Of a DNA stretch of 17,312 nucleotides, positions 5,963 through 15,751 are shown piece by piece; within the stretch, counting starts at the first letter, position 1; each line of letters begins with the position of its first letter. Below the pieces are notes generated by a model. That model did no database searches. It was not told the DNA's origin and was given only the letters and a program-made list of their open reading frames with translations. Source of the stretch: Anaerolineae bacterium (GTDB taxonomy: Bacteria > Chloroflexota > Anaerolineae > JAAYZQ01); assembly GCA_016929795.1 (NCBI GenBank), contig JAFGIA010000343.1, positions 1 to 17,312 on the forward strand. The letters are read 5' to 3'. The position numbers and the translations under genes are program-made.

Positions 5963-6862
5963 TTGCGGATTCGAATTGGGGTGGGCATTATAAACGGCAA
6001 CGGCTTACTGGACAAGTTTGAGGCGCACCTGCTGGCAGCAGCGCTCGCGCCGGCCACGGTGGCAAACTATATGGCCGATCTGCGGGCGTTCTTGCGGTGG
6101 AGCGAAGAGACGCTCGGCGGTGAGCACTCGCCGCTCGACCTGGAAGCGCGTGACATCGAGGCTTTTTGCTCCTATCTTCAGCGCACAAAAGGCAACGCGC
6201 CGACCACGGTCAACCGCCGCATCCAGGCGCTGCGCAAGTTCTACGCTGTGGCCATCGATGCCGGGTGGACCGAATGCAATCCTGCCGAGCCTGTGTCACT
6301 TCGCAAGGAGCGCGCATCAAAGCGTTCTCGCTCGCTGACGGCCAAAGACGTGGATCGGTTGCTGGATGCTGTGAAATCGGGCCACCCTCGTCGCATGGCA
6401 CGTGATTGGGCTGTGATCCAGCTCTTGCTCAACGCCGGGCTAAAGCTGGGCGAGCTGACCGAGCTCGAGATGGATGACCTGTGCCTGGATGGGGAGCGCG
6501 AGCCCTATCTGTGCGTGCACGATCGCGATGGGGGCGAGGCGCGCGAGATTCCCCTTGACTCGGAGGTGTGCGAGGCGCTCGATGCTTACCTGCAGCGCCG
6601 CCAAGCTGCGCCGGGTGTGACGCACCTGTGTGTCAACCGCGACGGCCAACCCCTGTCGCGGCGGTCGATCCAGCGGCTGTTGCGCCGTTATGCCAGGGCA
6701 GCAGGGCTGGATGGGTTGACAACGCAGGCCCTGCGCTTTGTGTATGCAAAACGGGTCTATGACCAGAGTGGTGATATCAAGATCGTTGCCCGCCACCTGG
6801 GACATCGTCACCTGGCAACCACCATCCGCTATCTGCGTTCTAGTTCTGGTTCAAAGAAATAG
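5963..6862 (+). CDS. Tyrosine recombinase/integrase-like protein with a degenerate active site (XerC/D-like)
   Basis: The fold of a tyrosine recombinase is clear. A SAM-like core-binding domain (about 14-105) carries the usual TxxxYxxDLRxF segment, and a catalytic-domain-like half follows (about 125-295). In the active-site boxes the first catalytic Arg of GLRxxEL is Lys (K161 in GLKLGEL). The beta-hairpin Lys is absent (HDRDGGEAREIPL). The HxLRH box reads QALRF, keeping only R258. The LGH box (H281) and nucleophile Y290 remain. Normal cleavage activity is therefore doubtful. It could be a DNA-binding derivative. TTG at 5963 would give an almost leaderless message. GTG at 5981 is the next in-frame start, and neither has a good Shine-Dalgarno sequence. 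rpoC follows after 87 bp on the same strand. No att sites, cargo or transposon ends are visible. Confidence 0.8.
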   Translation: MRIRIGVGIINGNGLLDKFEAHLLAAALAPATVANYMADLRAFLRWSEETLGGEHSPLDLEARDIEAFCSYLQRTKGNAPTTVNRRIQALRKFYAVAIDAGWTECNPAEPVSLRKERASKRSRSLTAKDVDRLLDAVKSGHPRRMARDWAVIQLLLNAGLKLGELTELEMDDLCLDGEREPYLCVHDRDGGEAREIPLDSEVCEALDAYLQRRQAAPGVTHLCVNRDGQPLSRRSIQRLLRRYARAAGLDGLTTQALRFVYAKRVYDQSGDIKIVARHLGHRHLATTIRYLRSSSGSKK

Positions 6863-6936
6863 GGTTTTGGGCCACGGTTCACACCTCTCCTGTGCCGGTC
6901 GCTTGCCGCGTTGGTAGGTGTTGAACGTTCTATGAT

Positions 6937-6944
6937 AGGAGGAG
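6937..6944 (+). promoter_or_regulatory. rpoC: Ribosome binding site deciding the rpoC start
   Basis: AGGAGGAG lies five bases before the TTG at 6950. It overlaps upstream in-frame codons, including an ATG at 6932, which argues against a longer N-terminus. Confidence 0.85.
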
Positions 6945-6949
6945 TACCT

Positions 6950-9900
6950 TTGAGCCTGAAAGATTTCAAGGCCATCAAGATCAGCCTCGCATCCCCCGAG
7001 GAGATTCTGTCGTGGTCGTACGGAGAAGTCACCAAGCCGGAAACGATTAACTATCGCCGGCTGCGGCCCGAGCGGGACGGCCTCTTTTGTGAGGCGATCT
7101 TTGGACCACAGCGCGATTGGCAGTGTGCCTGTGGCAAGTACAAGCATCCCCGTTTTCGTGGGGTCACGTGCGAGCGCTGCGGCGTCGAGGTTACGCGTTC
7201 GGCTGTGCGCCGTGAGCGGATGGGGCACATTAAGCTGGCCGCACCCGTCGCGCACATCTGGTACACCCGCCGCGTGCCCAGCTACCTGGGCTTGCTCCTC
7301 AATGTCTCGCGGCGGAATATGGATCGTGTTCTCTATTTTGCGCAATATATTGTGACCTTTATCGACGAAGAAGCGCGCACCAAGACTTTGCGCCGCCTCG
7401 ACGAAGAGCTGCTGCGTGAGAAAACGCGCCTGGAGCGCTCGACGCAGGAAAAGATTGCCGAGATCGAGATGCGCCTGCAAGAGGCGCTCGACAATCTGCA
7501 GCGCCGGCGCGAGCAGCGCGAAGAAGAGCTGGAAGAGCGCGGTGCGATGCTCACCGACCAGGTGACCAACGAGGTGCGCGCCACGCAAGGGCGCCTCGAC
7601 GCGCTCGTCGGCCAGAAGGCGCCCGAGGATATTGTGTTGAGCTTTTACGACGAGCCGATCGTGCGCGCTGGCGAGACGGTGCAGCGCGCCCACCTGGCGC
7701 TGCCACAGGATGTGGCAGGCAAGCGGCTCGACGAGATCAAGGACGAGATCCGCCAGAGTTTGGAAGATGTGGTGCTCATGATCTCGGCAGAGAGCGATCA
7801 ACTGGCCTATGAGGCTGGCCAGGCGGTCGAGATTCTAAACGAGCGCGTGGCCCAACAGTCGGCCGATCTTGAAGCCGAGGTGGATGAAAAGAAAGAGGAA
7901 TTGCGCAACCTGAGGCAGATGACTTTCCTCACCGAGAGCCGTTACCACGAGCTCGCCGATCGCTGGGGCCAGGTCTTTGAAGCCAAGATGGGCGCCGAGG
8001 CATTTCTTGACATCTGCAAGCAGCTCGACCTTGAGGCGCTGGCCAAGGAGCTGCGCGCGACGATGCGCACCACGCGCTCGAAGCAGCGCAAGAAAAAGGC
8101 AACCAAACGGCTGCGTGTCGTCGAGGCGCTGCGCAAGAGTGGCAACCGCCCCGAGTGGATGATCCTCAGCATGCTGCCGGTCATCCCACCCGAGCTGCGG
8201 CCCATGATCCAGCTCGACGGCGGCCGCTTTGCCACGTCCGATCTGAATGATCTCTACCGGCGCGTCGTGAACCGCAATAACCGGCTCAAGCGCCTGCTCG
8301 AGCTCGGCGCGCCCGACGTGATCGTGCGCAACGAGAAGCGCATGTTGCAAGAGGCTGTCGACTCGCTCATCGATAATAGCCGGCGTGGTAAGGCTGTCTC
8401 GGCCCGTGGCCGGCGCCCGCTCAAGTCGCTGTCCGATTATCTAAAGGGCAAGCAGGGGCGCTTTCGCCGCAATCTGCTCGGCAAGCGTGTGGACTATTCG
8501 GGGCGCTCGGTGATTGTCATCGGCCCTGAACTACAGCTCCACGAGTGTGGTCTCCCACGCAGTATGGCGCTGGAGTTGTTCCAGCCTTTTGTTATCAACC
8601 GGCTGGTTGAATATAATTATGCCATCAATGTCAAGGGGGCCAAGCGCATCATCGAGCAGCAGCGCCCCGAGGTGTTTGAGGTCCTGGAAGAGGTGATTCA
8701 GGAACGGCCTGTGCTGCTTAACCGCGCACCCACGCTCCACCGGCTGGGCATCCAGGCCTTTGAGCCTGTGCTGGTGGATGGTGAGGCGATTCAGATCCAC
8801 CCGCTCGTGTGTGCTGCCTTTAATGCTGACTTTGATGGCGACCAGATGGCTGTGCACGTGCCGCTGTCCGATAGGGCGGTGACCGAAGCACGCGAGCTGA
8901 TGCTCTCGACGCGCAACTTGCTCAAGCCAGCCAGCGGCGAGCCGATCGTGGGCCCTGCCAAGGACATGGTTCTCGGCTGCTACTACCTGACGATGGATCG
9001 CCAGGAACGGGGCGAGTCGCTGCCTATCTTTGGCGACATGGAAGAGGCGCGCCTGGCCTATGAGCTGGGCAAGGCTACACTGCACACCCCGATCCGCCTC
9101 CGCTTCCGGAGTTGGGTCGATCATGAGCCGATCGATTATCTCGATCTGACGGAAGAGGTGATCGACGCTCTGGAGGCTGCATCGGTGCAGACCGTCGGCC
9201 AGATCCTGGACTTGCACGAGGCAGGCCGCCTGCAGGCGGTGGCGGGCCTGGAGGAAGGCGATGTCCAAGAGGTGCTCGACATGATCCGCGCTGTCGGCTT
9301 TCTGCCATCGGACCGGCGTGCAGAGCCTTATCTCGACACGACGGTTGGGCGCGCGATCTTTAACCTGCACCTGCCCGCCCCGTTGCGCTTTGTCGACGAG
9401 ACGATGGACAAGGGGACCCTGCAGGACCTGGTAGGCGAGTGCTACCAGCGCCTGGGCATGGATGCCACGGCTACGTTGGTGGACGAGATCAAAAAGATCG
9501 GGTTCAAGTACGCGACCAAGTCGGGCACGACCATTGCGGTGAGTGATATCACGGTGCCCGTCGAAAAGGAGGTCATCCTGAAGCTCGTTTCCGAAGAGGT
9601 GAATCGCGTCGAGCACCAGTACCGGCGCGGCCTGATCACTGAAGACGAGCAGTATATGCGCACTGTGGAGCTGTGGACCAAGGCCACCGACGACATCACG
9701 TCGGCCGTGGCGCGCAGCATGGATCCGGAGGGGCCGATCCGCATCATGGCTGTGTCGGGTGCGACCAAGGGAGGGTTCACGCCGATCCGCCAGTTGGCCG
9801 GCATGCGCGGTCTGATGGCTGACCCGGCGGGCCGCATTATCCCGCTGCCTATCCGCTCCAACTTTCGCGAGGGGCTGACTGCGCTCGAATATTTTATCTC

Positions 9901-11527
9901 GACGCACGGCGCGCGCAAGGGTTTGGCCGATACTGCGCTGCGCACCGCCGACGCCGGCTACCTGACGCGCCGGCTGGTTGACGTGGCGCAAGATGTCATT
10001 ATCGAAGAGGAGGAGTGTGGCACGCGCTCGGGGGTGTGGATCACGCGCGGCGAGTCGCGCGAAATGGGCGATGCGCTGGGCGAACGGATCGTGGGGCGCG
10101 TGGCCCAGGGACCGATCATCGATCCCAAGACGGGTGAGGTGCTTGTCGCAAATAGAGAGCTGATCGAAGAGGAGCAGGCGGCACGTGTCGAGGCGTCGAA
10201 TGTACAAGAAGTGTATGTCCGGTCGCCTCTCACCTGCTCGCTGCGCCATGGGCTGTGCATCGCCTGCTATGGCCGCGACCTGGCGCGTGGTGGGGTGGTC
10301 AAGATCGGTGAGGCGGTGGGTATTATCGCTGCTCAGTCGATCGGCGAGCCCGGCACCCAGCTCACGCTGCGTACCTTCCACACGGGTGGTGTGGCCGGTG
10401 CGTCGGATATCACGCACGGTCTGCCGCGTGTCCAGGAGCTGTTCGAGGCGCGCATCCCCAAGGGCGAGGCGGTCATCTCGGATATCGAGGGGCGGGTGGA
10501 GCTCGACCAGCACGACGGTGTCCGTGTTGTGAAAGTGGTGCACCACGAGGTGTTCACCGAGGATTACGAGATCCCGCGCAATTACAAGATCCTGGTCGAG
10601 AACGAGCAGTCGGTGATCGAGAGCGACGTGATCGCTCAGTATGGGGAAAGGACGATCGAGGCGGAGCATCCGGGCCGTGTCTTTGTCGAAGAGCCGGCTG
10701 TGCTGGTTACGCCGCCGGGCGAGGCGTACCCTGTGGAGATCCCGATCCCGGCCAACTATAGGCCGGTGGTGGAAGATGGCGGCAAGGTTGCCGAGGGGGA
10801 TGTGGTGGCCCAGTATGGTGTGCACCAGGTGACCGCGCCGACGGCCGGCAGCGTGGCAGTGCGAGCTCTGGCGACGGTCTATGTCCGGCGCGAGACACGC
10901 GATGAGCGCGAGTACGAGATCCCGTCGACGGCACGCCTGCGCGTCGAGCAGGGAGACTATGTGCAGGGGGGCCAGCAGGTCACCGAGGGATCGGTGAACC
11001 CGACGCGCTTGCTGCGCATCCTGGGCCGCGAGGCCGCGCAGCTCTATTTGCTGCAGGAGATTCAGCAGGTGTACCGCAGCCAGGGTGTGCTGATCAACGA
11101 CAAGCACATCGAGGCGATTATCCGCCAGATGACTAATCGCGTGCGGGTTGTGAACGCGGGCGACACTGACTTGTTGCCCGGTGAGCTGGTCAACCGTCTC
11201 GTCTTCCAGGACATCAATGAAGAAGTCACCAAGGCAGGGGGTCAGCGCGCGACTGCGCGCCCGGTGCTGCTTGGCATCACCAAAGCGGCGCTGAACACGG
11301 AGAGCTTTTTGTCAGGTGCTTCGTTCCAGCACACGATTAACGTGCTCGCGGGAGCAGCTATCGAGGGCAAGACGGACGGGCTCTATGGCTTGAAGGAAAA
11401 TGTCATCATCGGCAAGCTGATCCCGGCAGGCACCGGCTACCGGGGGCGCTCGAAAGAGCGCGAGGCGGCCGAGCGCGAGAACATGGGCAACTCGCTCATG
11501 TCGTCGAGCCTGACAGGCGGCGAGTAA
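6950..11527 (+). CDS. rpoC: DNA-directed RNA polymerase subunit beta'
   Basis: RpoC forms the catalytic clamp of RNA polymerase. The 1525-residue product starts at TTG 6950, giving [17 protein letters not shown], which matches the family start. Visible landmarks are the N-terminal zinc site (C59, C61, C74, C77), the catalytic Mg motif NADFDGDQM (625-633), the bridge helix and trigger loop region [27 protein letters not shown] (982-1008), and the second zinc site (C1023, C1096, C1103, C1106). The C-terminal NDKHIEVIxRQM-type segment is at 1383-1394. There is no enterobacterial trigger-loop insertion. Two additions stand out: a charged coiled-coil insertion (about 140-325) between the zinc region and the clamp, and a triplicated beta-rich segment (about 1205-1345) near the C-terminus. 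rpoB is not adjacent. A strong terminator follows. Confidence 0.98.
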   Translation: MSLKDFKAIKISLASPEEILSWSYGEVTKPETINYRRLRPERDGLFCEAIFGPQRDWQCACGKYKHPRFRGVTCERCGVEVTRSAVRRERMGHIKLAAPVAHIWYTRRVPSYLGLLLNVSRRNMDRVLYFAQYIVTFIDEEARTKTLRRLDEELLREKTRLERSTQEKIAEIEMRLQEALDNLQRRREQREEELEERGAMLTDQVTNEVRATQGRLDALVGQKAPEDIVLSFYDEPIVRAGETVQRAHLALPQDVAGKRLDEIKDEIRQSLEDVVLMISAESDQLAYEAGQAVEILNERVAQQSADLEAEVDEKKEELRNLRQMTFLTESRYHELADRWGQVFEAKMGAEAFLDICKQLDLEALAKELRATMRTTRSKQRKKKATKRLRVVEALRKSGNRPEWMILSMLPVIPPELRPMIQLDGGRFATSDLNDLYRRVVNRNNRLKRLLELGAPDVIVRNEKRMLQEAVDSLIDNSRRGKAVSARGRRPLKSLSDYLKGKQGRFRRNLLGKRVDYSGRSVIVIGPELQLHECGLPRSMALELFQPFVINRLVEYNYAINVKGAKRIIEQQRPEVFEVLEEVIQERPVLLNRAPTLHRLGIQAFEPVLVDGEAIQIHPLVCAAFNADFDGDQMAVHVPLSDRAVTEARELMLSTRNLLKPASGEPIVGPAKDMVLGCYYLTMDRQERGESLPIFGDMEEARLAYELGKATLHTPIRLRFRSWVDHEPIDYLDLTEEVIDALEAASVQTVGQILDLHEAGRLQAVAGLEEGDVQEVLDMIRAVGFLPSDRRAEPYLDTTVGRAIFNLHLPAPLRFVDETMDKGTLQDLVGECYQRLGMDATATLVDEIKKIGFKYATKSGTTIAVSDITVPVEKEVILKLVSEEVNRVEHQYRRGLITEDEQYMRTVELWTKATDDITSAVARSMDPEGPIRIMAVSGATKGGFTPIRQLAGMRGLMADPAGRIIPLPIRSNFREGLTALEYFISTHGARKGLADTALRTADAGYLTRRLVDVAQDVIIEEEECGTRSGVWITRGESREMGDALGERIVGRVAQGPIIDPKTGEVLVANRELIEEEQAARVEASNVQEVYVRSPLTCSLRHGLCIACYGRDLARGGVVKIGEAVGIIAAQSIGEPGTQLTLRTFHTGGVAGASDITHGLPRVQELFEARIPKGEAVISDIEGRVELDQHDGVRVVKVVHHEVFTEDYEIPRNYKILVENEQSVIESDVIAQYGERTIEAEHPGRVFVEEPAVLVTPPGEAYPVEIPIPANYRPVVEDGGKVAEGDVVAQYGVHQVTAPTAGSVAVRALATVYVRRETRDEREYEIPSTARLRVEQGDYVQGGQQVTEGSVNPTRLLRILGREAAQLYLLQEIQQVYRSQGVLINDKHIEAIIRQMTNRVRVVNAGDTDLLPGELVNRLVFQDINEEVTKAGGQRATARPVLLGITKAALNTESFLSGASFQHTINVLAGAAIEGKTDGLYGLKENVIIGKLIPAGTGYRGRSKEREAAERENMGNSLMSSSLTGGE

Positions 11528-11548
11528 CCACCGAGCGCTGTACAACCG

Positions 11549-11584
11549 AAGCGGCGTGGATGCCGAGATCCACGCCGCTTTTTT
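11549..11584 (+). terminator. Rho-independent terminator after rpoC
   Basis: A perfect 13-bp stem (11549-11561 with 11568-11580, core GCGGCGTGGAT) has a 6-base loop GCCGAG. It ends in a run of six T (11579-11584). It lies 21 bp after the rpoC stop. Confidence 0.95.
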
Positions 11585-11614
11585 CATTCCCTTTTTGACC
11601 CATCGACGCGCGGC

Positions 11615-11643
11615 GTGACACAACAGGCAAGTTGTGGTATGAT
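11615..11643 (+). promoter_or_regulatory. Sigma70-type promoter of the BTAD regulator gene
   Basis: GTGACA (11615-11620) and TATGAT (11638-11643) are 17 bases apart, and each differs from consensus at one base. The expected transcript has a leader of about 115 bases before the ATG at 11765. A GTGG/CCAC dyad flanks the -10 box and might be an operator, but it is only 4 bp. Confidence 0.65.
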
Positions 11644-11764
11644 TAGCCACGGGATCAATTGACGAGGCGGTCGGTGGGTCACAGTCAGGATGGTGGAATG
11701 AGCCGGATGGTGCCTTGACCTCGCCCAGCCTGACCTTCATCGAGACATCCAGGGTAAGTGGTCG

Positions 11765-14700
11765 ATGTCCGTCTTGCGTATTTTCATGTTTGGCGGCCTC
11801 CGGGTCTATCTCGGGAGTACGCCCCTGCTTCCCTTTCCCACACGCAAGACCCGTTCACTCTTTGCCTACCTGGTGACCTACCGCGGGCGCCCCCATCCCC
11901 GCCCAGTGCTCGCCGGCACCTTCTGGGGCGACATGCCCGACACGAGGGCACACCGCAATCTGAACACTACCCTCTGGCGCCTGCGACGTATTCTGCCCGG
12001 CGACTATTTGCACGTCGAGGCGGATACTATCGCCTTTAACATGGCGGCGGGCTATTGGCTCGACGTGGCGGAGTTTGAGCAGGGGCTCCAGGGCCTGGGG
12101 GCGCTGAATGAAGGGAGACCTCTGCCGGAAAACGCCCTCGCCAGCTTGCAGCGAGCCGTCAATCTTTATCGAGGGGACTTGCTGGCGGGGATGTACGAGC
12201 CGTGGGGGCTGGAAGAGGCGGAGCGCCTGAGAAGCCTCTACCTGCAAGCCTTGCTCACGCTGCTCCAGCATTGGAAGGAGCAGGGAGAGTATCACGCGGC
12301 GGTGCAGTATGGGCAGCGGTTGCTTGCCGCCGACCCCCTGCAAGAGCATATCCACCGTGAGATGATCGATCTCTACTCCCTGATGGGCCAGCGCAGCACG
12401 GCCCTCGCCCAGTTCGAGACGTGCCGGCAGCTCTTGCACGACGAGTTAGGCGTCGCGCCGTTGCCCGAGACTCGGGCGCTCTACGAGCAAATCCGGTCGG
12501 CAGCACTCCCTGGCTCCGACCTGGAGGATGTCCCCTCCTTCTCGCCCCTGCCCCACTTGCCCCACACCCCATTCGATGACTTTGGGCAGCTACCGCTCGT
12601 GGGGCGGTGGGCAGAGATAGGCGTGGTGAAGGGCTACCTGGAGCAGGCGTGCCATGGCCGTGGCTGCATGGTGCTGTTCGAGGGTGAAGCCGGGGTCGGC
12701 AAGAGCCGCCTGGTGCAGGAAACAGCATTCGTGGCCGAGCAGCGAGGGGTGCGCGTCCTGCGCGGCGGGTGCCACGAGATGGGCCAGCCGCCCCCCTTTC
12801 ACGGGGTGATCAATGCTTTGCGATCGGGGATCGCCCGGCTCGTCCCTCACGAGTTGTCGGGCTATATCGCGCCGGTCTGGGTGAGCCAGGTGGCCTTGCT
12901 CCTGCCAGAGCTGCAGCCGCTCCACCCCGATCTGCCCCCCTTGCCCCCCCTTTCCGCATCGCAGGCGCAGGGGACGCTGCTGGAGGCGCTGGCTCAGTAT
13001 GTCACCGGCCTTGGCCGCCTTGGTCCCTGCCTGGTAGCTATCGAGGATCTGCACTGGGCTGACCAGGCCACGCTCGACGCACTCTGCTACTTGCTGCCGC
13101 GCGTGACAAGCGCCCGGGTGCTGCTGCTGGGCAGCATCCGCTCCGAAGAGCTGGCCGATCATCACGCTCTGCAGGAAGCAATGCGCTGCCTGGAGGGAAC
13201 CGGCGCGCTGCGGCGGCTGCCGGTAGGGCGCCTTGGCCAGGAGGAGACAGCTCAACTGGTGCAGCACGCCCTGGGGCTGCCCCTGGACGCGCCCGCGCTC
13301 GGCAGCAGGATCTACCGGGAGACAGAGGGCAATCCCTTCTTTGTCGTCGAGGTTCTGAAGGAACTGTGCGAGGCCGGGCTTCTCAATCGTGACGAAGCAG
13401 GGCGATGGAGCCCCCTTGGGCATGAGGCCGCCGTGGGCGATGGCGGGATGCTACTGCCGGAGCGGATACGGCAGGCGGTCAACCGGCGGCTGGCAAGGCT
13501 TGACAAGGAGGGCCGGGCGACCCTGGAGCAGGCGGCGGTGTTGGGGCGCGAGTTTGACTTTGACCTGCTGCTCCAGGCGAGCGGGCAGGGCGAAGAGGCG
13601 CTGTTGGAAGCGAGTGACGACCTGCTGCGACGCCAACTACTGGTGGAGGTCGACGACGCGCTCCGGTTCAGCCACGACAAGATCCGGCAGGTGGTATACG
13701 AGGGGCTGAGCCGGGCGCGCCGCCGCTGGCTGCACCGCCAGGCCGGACAGGCGCTCGAAGCCATGGCACCCAGCAGGATCGAGGAGCTGGCTCTCCATTT
13801 CTACCATGGTGAGGTGCGCGACAAGGCGATCGCCTATGGCATCGCGGCTGGCGACAGGGCAAGGACGCTCGGCGCCCAACAGGAGGCGATCGCCCACTAC
13901 CGCCGGGTATTGACGCTGCTGGGCGAGGGCGAGGCGACCAGGGGCCAGGTGCTGGTGAGCCTGGGGCAGATCTATCACCTGCTCGCCGACAAGGAAGAGG
14001 CGCTGTCCGCCTTTCACCAGGCGCTCGCCATCTGGCTGGCCCACGATGAAGCGGCTCAGGCGGCAGAAGCTTACTATGCGATCGCCGGATGCTACTTTCG
14101 AGCCAACTGCTTTGACCAGGCACTGGAGCAGGTGCAGCATGGGATCGCCTGGGCGGAAGCGCGGGGCCTGGAGCAGGCAACGTTCAGAGGCTACCGGATG
14201 CTGACGCGGTGCAGGCAGGTGGGTGGCGACCGGCAAGGGATGCAGGCCGCCCTGGAGCACACGCTGCTGCTTGCGGAAAGGAGAGGCGATCTTGGCGTGC
14301 TTGCCGCGTGCCACCAACTGCAAGGCGACTTGTGCACCCTGCAAGGCGAGCAGCGCGAGTCGCTGGAGCAGAACCTGCAGGCGGCCGCGTTGTTGGAGCA
14401 GGTAGAAGACCACGATGACCGTAGGGCGCGGCTCTACAACAACATCGCCTGGCGCTACCTGGCACTGGGGCAGGCAGGCGAGGCGAGACGCTACGTGGAG
14501 CAGGGGTTCGCGCTTTCGAGAAGGATTGGTGGTGTGATCTCGGCGGGATGGCTGCACGCCACGTCGGGCACGATCTATGCCTACCTGGGGCAGTGGCCAG
14601 AGGCAAGGGCGGAGGTCGCGGCCGGGCTGCCGTTGGCGGCGCGGATCGACAACGGGCGCATGGAGGGCGTGCTGCGCCGCGCCCTGGGCCTGATCGCGCT

Positions 14701-15490
14701 GGCAGAGGGCAAGAGCCAGGAAGCTATCGAGGAGCTGGAGCAAGCTGTCGCCCTGGCAGGCAGGTTCGACCGGCCGCACCTCGCCGAGTGGACCGTATTG
14801 CTGGCGGACGCGTGCGTCGACGCGGGGCAAGTGGAGAGGGCACAGGAGTGGGCCGAGCAAGCGTGGACCCTGGCCCGTGAGCGCGATAACCGGCCGGTCA
14901 TGGGACTGGTGGAACGGGTGCAGGGCAAAATCGAGTCGGCTCGCGGCCGCTGGGCCCAGGCGCGGCAGGCTTTTGAACGCTGCCTGGGCATGTTGGACGA
15001 CCGCGAGAGCCCGGTGGAGGCAGCCCGCGCCAGGTACGAATATGGCCTGGCGGCGCTGGCGGCAGGCGATCGGGAGCGCGGGCAAGCCATGATCGAGGAG
15101 GCGCTGCGCGCCTTTGTCGCCCTGGGGGCCAAAGCTGACGAGGCCCGCGCTCGAAGCAGCCTGGGGCGGCGGCAAGTGCGGTTCGATCTGGCCCGGCCCG
15201 AGGCGCTGGCCGGCCGGCCGCTGCGCGCGGGCGAGATGGTGACAGTGATGTGGACTGTGGATGCCGGGCTGGAGGATGAGCGGCTGGGCCAGCGCGAGGG
15301 CAAGGTGGCACTGCGCCGCGCCCGCATCCTGCGCCTGCTGGCCGAGGCCGGGGAGCAGGGCGGTGTCCCCACCCACGCCGATCTGGCGCGGGCATTGGAC
15401 GTTACCGAGCGGACCATCCGCAGGGACGTGGCCGCACTGCGCGCGGCAGGGCACCTCATTCATACCCGAGGTGGTAGCCCTCGTTTGTAG
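11765..15490 (+). CDS. Large BTAD-AAA-TPR transcriptional regulator with a C-terminal helix-turn-helix
   Basis: The 1241-residue protein is a SARP/BTAD-type activator of the large ATPase class. In order it has an N-terminal winged-helix-like segment (about 3-95) and a BTAD helical domain (98-244). The AAA/STAND-type ATPase follows, with Walker A GEAGVGKS (307-314), Walker B VAIEDLHWAD (424-433) and its winged-helix extension to about 660. A long alpha-helical TPR array runs from about 680 to 1130. The unexpected part is the C-terminus. After a linker, residues 1198-1234 form a DeoR/HTH_11-like helix-turn-helix (DLARALDVTERTIRRDVAAL). The segment VALRRARILRLLAEAGEQGG just before it resembles the end of DUF1670 proteins, though this is from memory. 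ATG at 11765 fits the usual family N-terminus. Its upstream AGGG (11751-11754) is a weak binding site. The ligand and target promoters are unknown. Confidence 0.88.
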   Translation: MSVLRIFMFGGLRVYLGSTPLLPFPTRKTRSLFAYLVTYRGRPHPRPVLAGTFWGDMPDTRAHRNLNTTLWRLRRILPGDYLHVEADTIAFNMAAGYWLDVAEFEQGLQGLGALNEGRPLPENALASLQRAVNLYRGDLLAGMYEPWGLEEAERLRSLYLQALLTLLQHWKEQGEYHAAVQYGQRLLAADPLQEHIHREMIDLYSLMGQRSTALAQFETCRQLLHDELGVAPLPETRALYEQIRSAALPGSDLEDVPSFSPLPHLPHTPFDDFGQLPLVGRWAEIGVVKGYLEQACHGRGCMVLFEGEAGVGKSRLVQETAFVAEQRGVRVLRGGCHEMGQPPPFHGVINALRSGIARLVPHELSGYIAPVWVSQVALLLPELQPLHPDLPPLPPLSASQAQGTLLEALAQYVTGLGRLGPCLVAIEDLHWADQATLDALCYLLPRVTSARVLLLGSIRSEELADHHALQEAMRCLEGTGALRRLPVGRLGQEETAQLVQHALGLPLDAPALGSRIYRETEGNPFFVVEVLKELCEAGLLNRDEAGRWSPLGHEAAVGDGGMLLPERIRQAVNRRLARLDKEGRATLEQAAVLGREFDFDLLLQASGQGEEALLEASDDLLRRQLLVEVDDALRFSHDKIRQVVYEGLSRARRRWLHRQAGQALEAMAPSRIEELALHFYHGEVRDKAIAYGIAAGDRARTLGAQQEAIAHYRRVLTLLGEGEATRGQVLVSLGQIYHLLADKEEALSAFHQALAIWLAHDEAAQAAEAYYAIAGCYFRANCFDQALEQVQHGIAWAEARGLEQATFRGYRMLTRCRQVGGDRQGMQAALEHTLLLAERRGDLGVLAACHQLQGDLCTLQGEQRESLEQNLQAAALLEQVEDHDDRRARLYNNIAWRYLALGQAGEARRYVEQGFALSRRIGGVISAGWLHATSGTIYAYLGQWPEARAEVAAGLPLAARIDNGRMEGVLRRALGLIALAEGKSQEAIEELEQAVALAGRFDRPHLAEWTVLLADACVDAGQVERAQEWAEQAWTLARERDNRPVMGLVERVQGKIESARGRWAQARQAFERCLGMLDDRESPVEAARARYEYGLAALAAGDRERGQAMIEEALRAFVALGAKADEARARSSLGRRQVRFDLARPEALAGRPLRAGEMVTVMWTVDAGLEDERLGQREGKVALRRARILRLLAEAGEQGGVPTHADLARALDVTERTIRRDVAALRAAGHLIHTRGGSPRL

Positions 15491-15751
15491 CAACGACTGT
15501 TACAAAATATGACGGATGCCGCCTGCGTGTCAAACCTTTTGACCCTTTGACGTTTTACCCGGTGTGTTCGAGCGGATGAAAATTGTGGAAATGAACCTCG
15601 ATCCCCAAGTTTCCTCCCGGTTTTTCTCCAGCGTTCCCTTTTTGTGATAGCTTTGAGACCGCGATGCGATAAACTGTAGACAGACAGGTTTACGACAGAT
15701 GTTGGCTGGCAGCCGGGCCTGGATCGCCAGGCGCCTGACTATAAGCCTGTG
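15491..15751. other. AT-richer intergenic region
   Basis: This 261-bp gap is poorer in GC than its surroundings. TTTGTA (15484-15489) and TACAAA (15501-15506) form a weak hairpin over the regulator stop without a T tract. TTGACC/TTGACG boxes (15539-15552) and TTGTGA (15642-15647) lack matching -10 boxes at normal spacing. I see no RNA gene or convincing promoter, although one is expected here for the next genes. Confidence 0.5.

Noticed and set aside
5856..6862. Integrated mobile element around the recombinase gene
   Set aside because: No direct repeats, att-like duplication, cargo or inverted ends are visible. The neighbours on both sides are housekeeping genes, and the active site is degenerate.
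6903..6936. TTGCCG or TTGGTA with TATGAT as an rpoC promoter
   Set aside because: Spacings are 22 and 14 bases, and transcription would begin inside the ribosome binding site.
8531..11107. Very long open frame (858 codons) antisense to rpoC
   Set aside because: It lies opposite invariant RpoC motifs, has a composition rich in His, Arg, Leu and Gln typical of GC-rich antisense frames, and shows no domain.
13637..15493. Long open frame (618 codons) antisense to the BTAD regulator
   Set aside because: It is an antisense shadow of the TPR region with no recognisable motif and no start signals.
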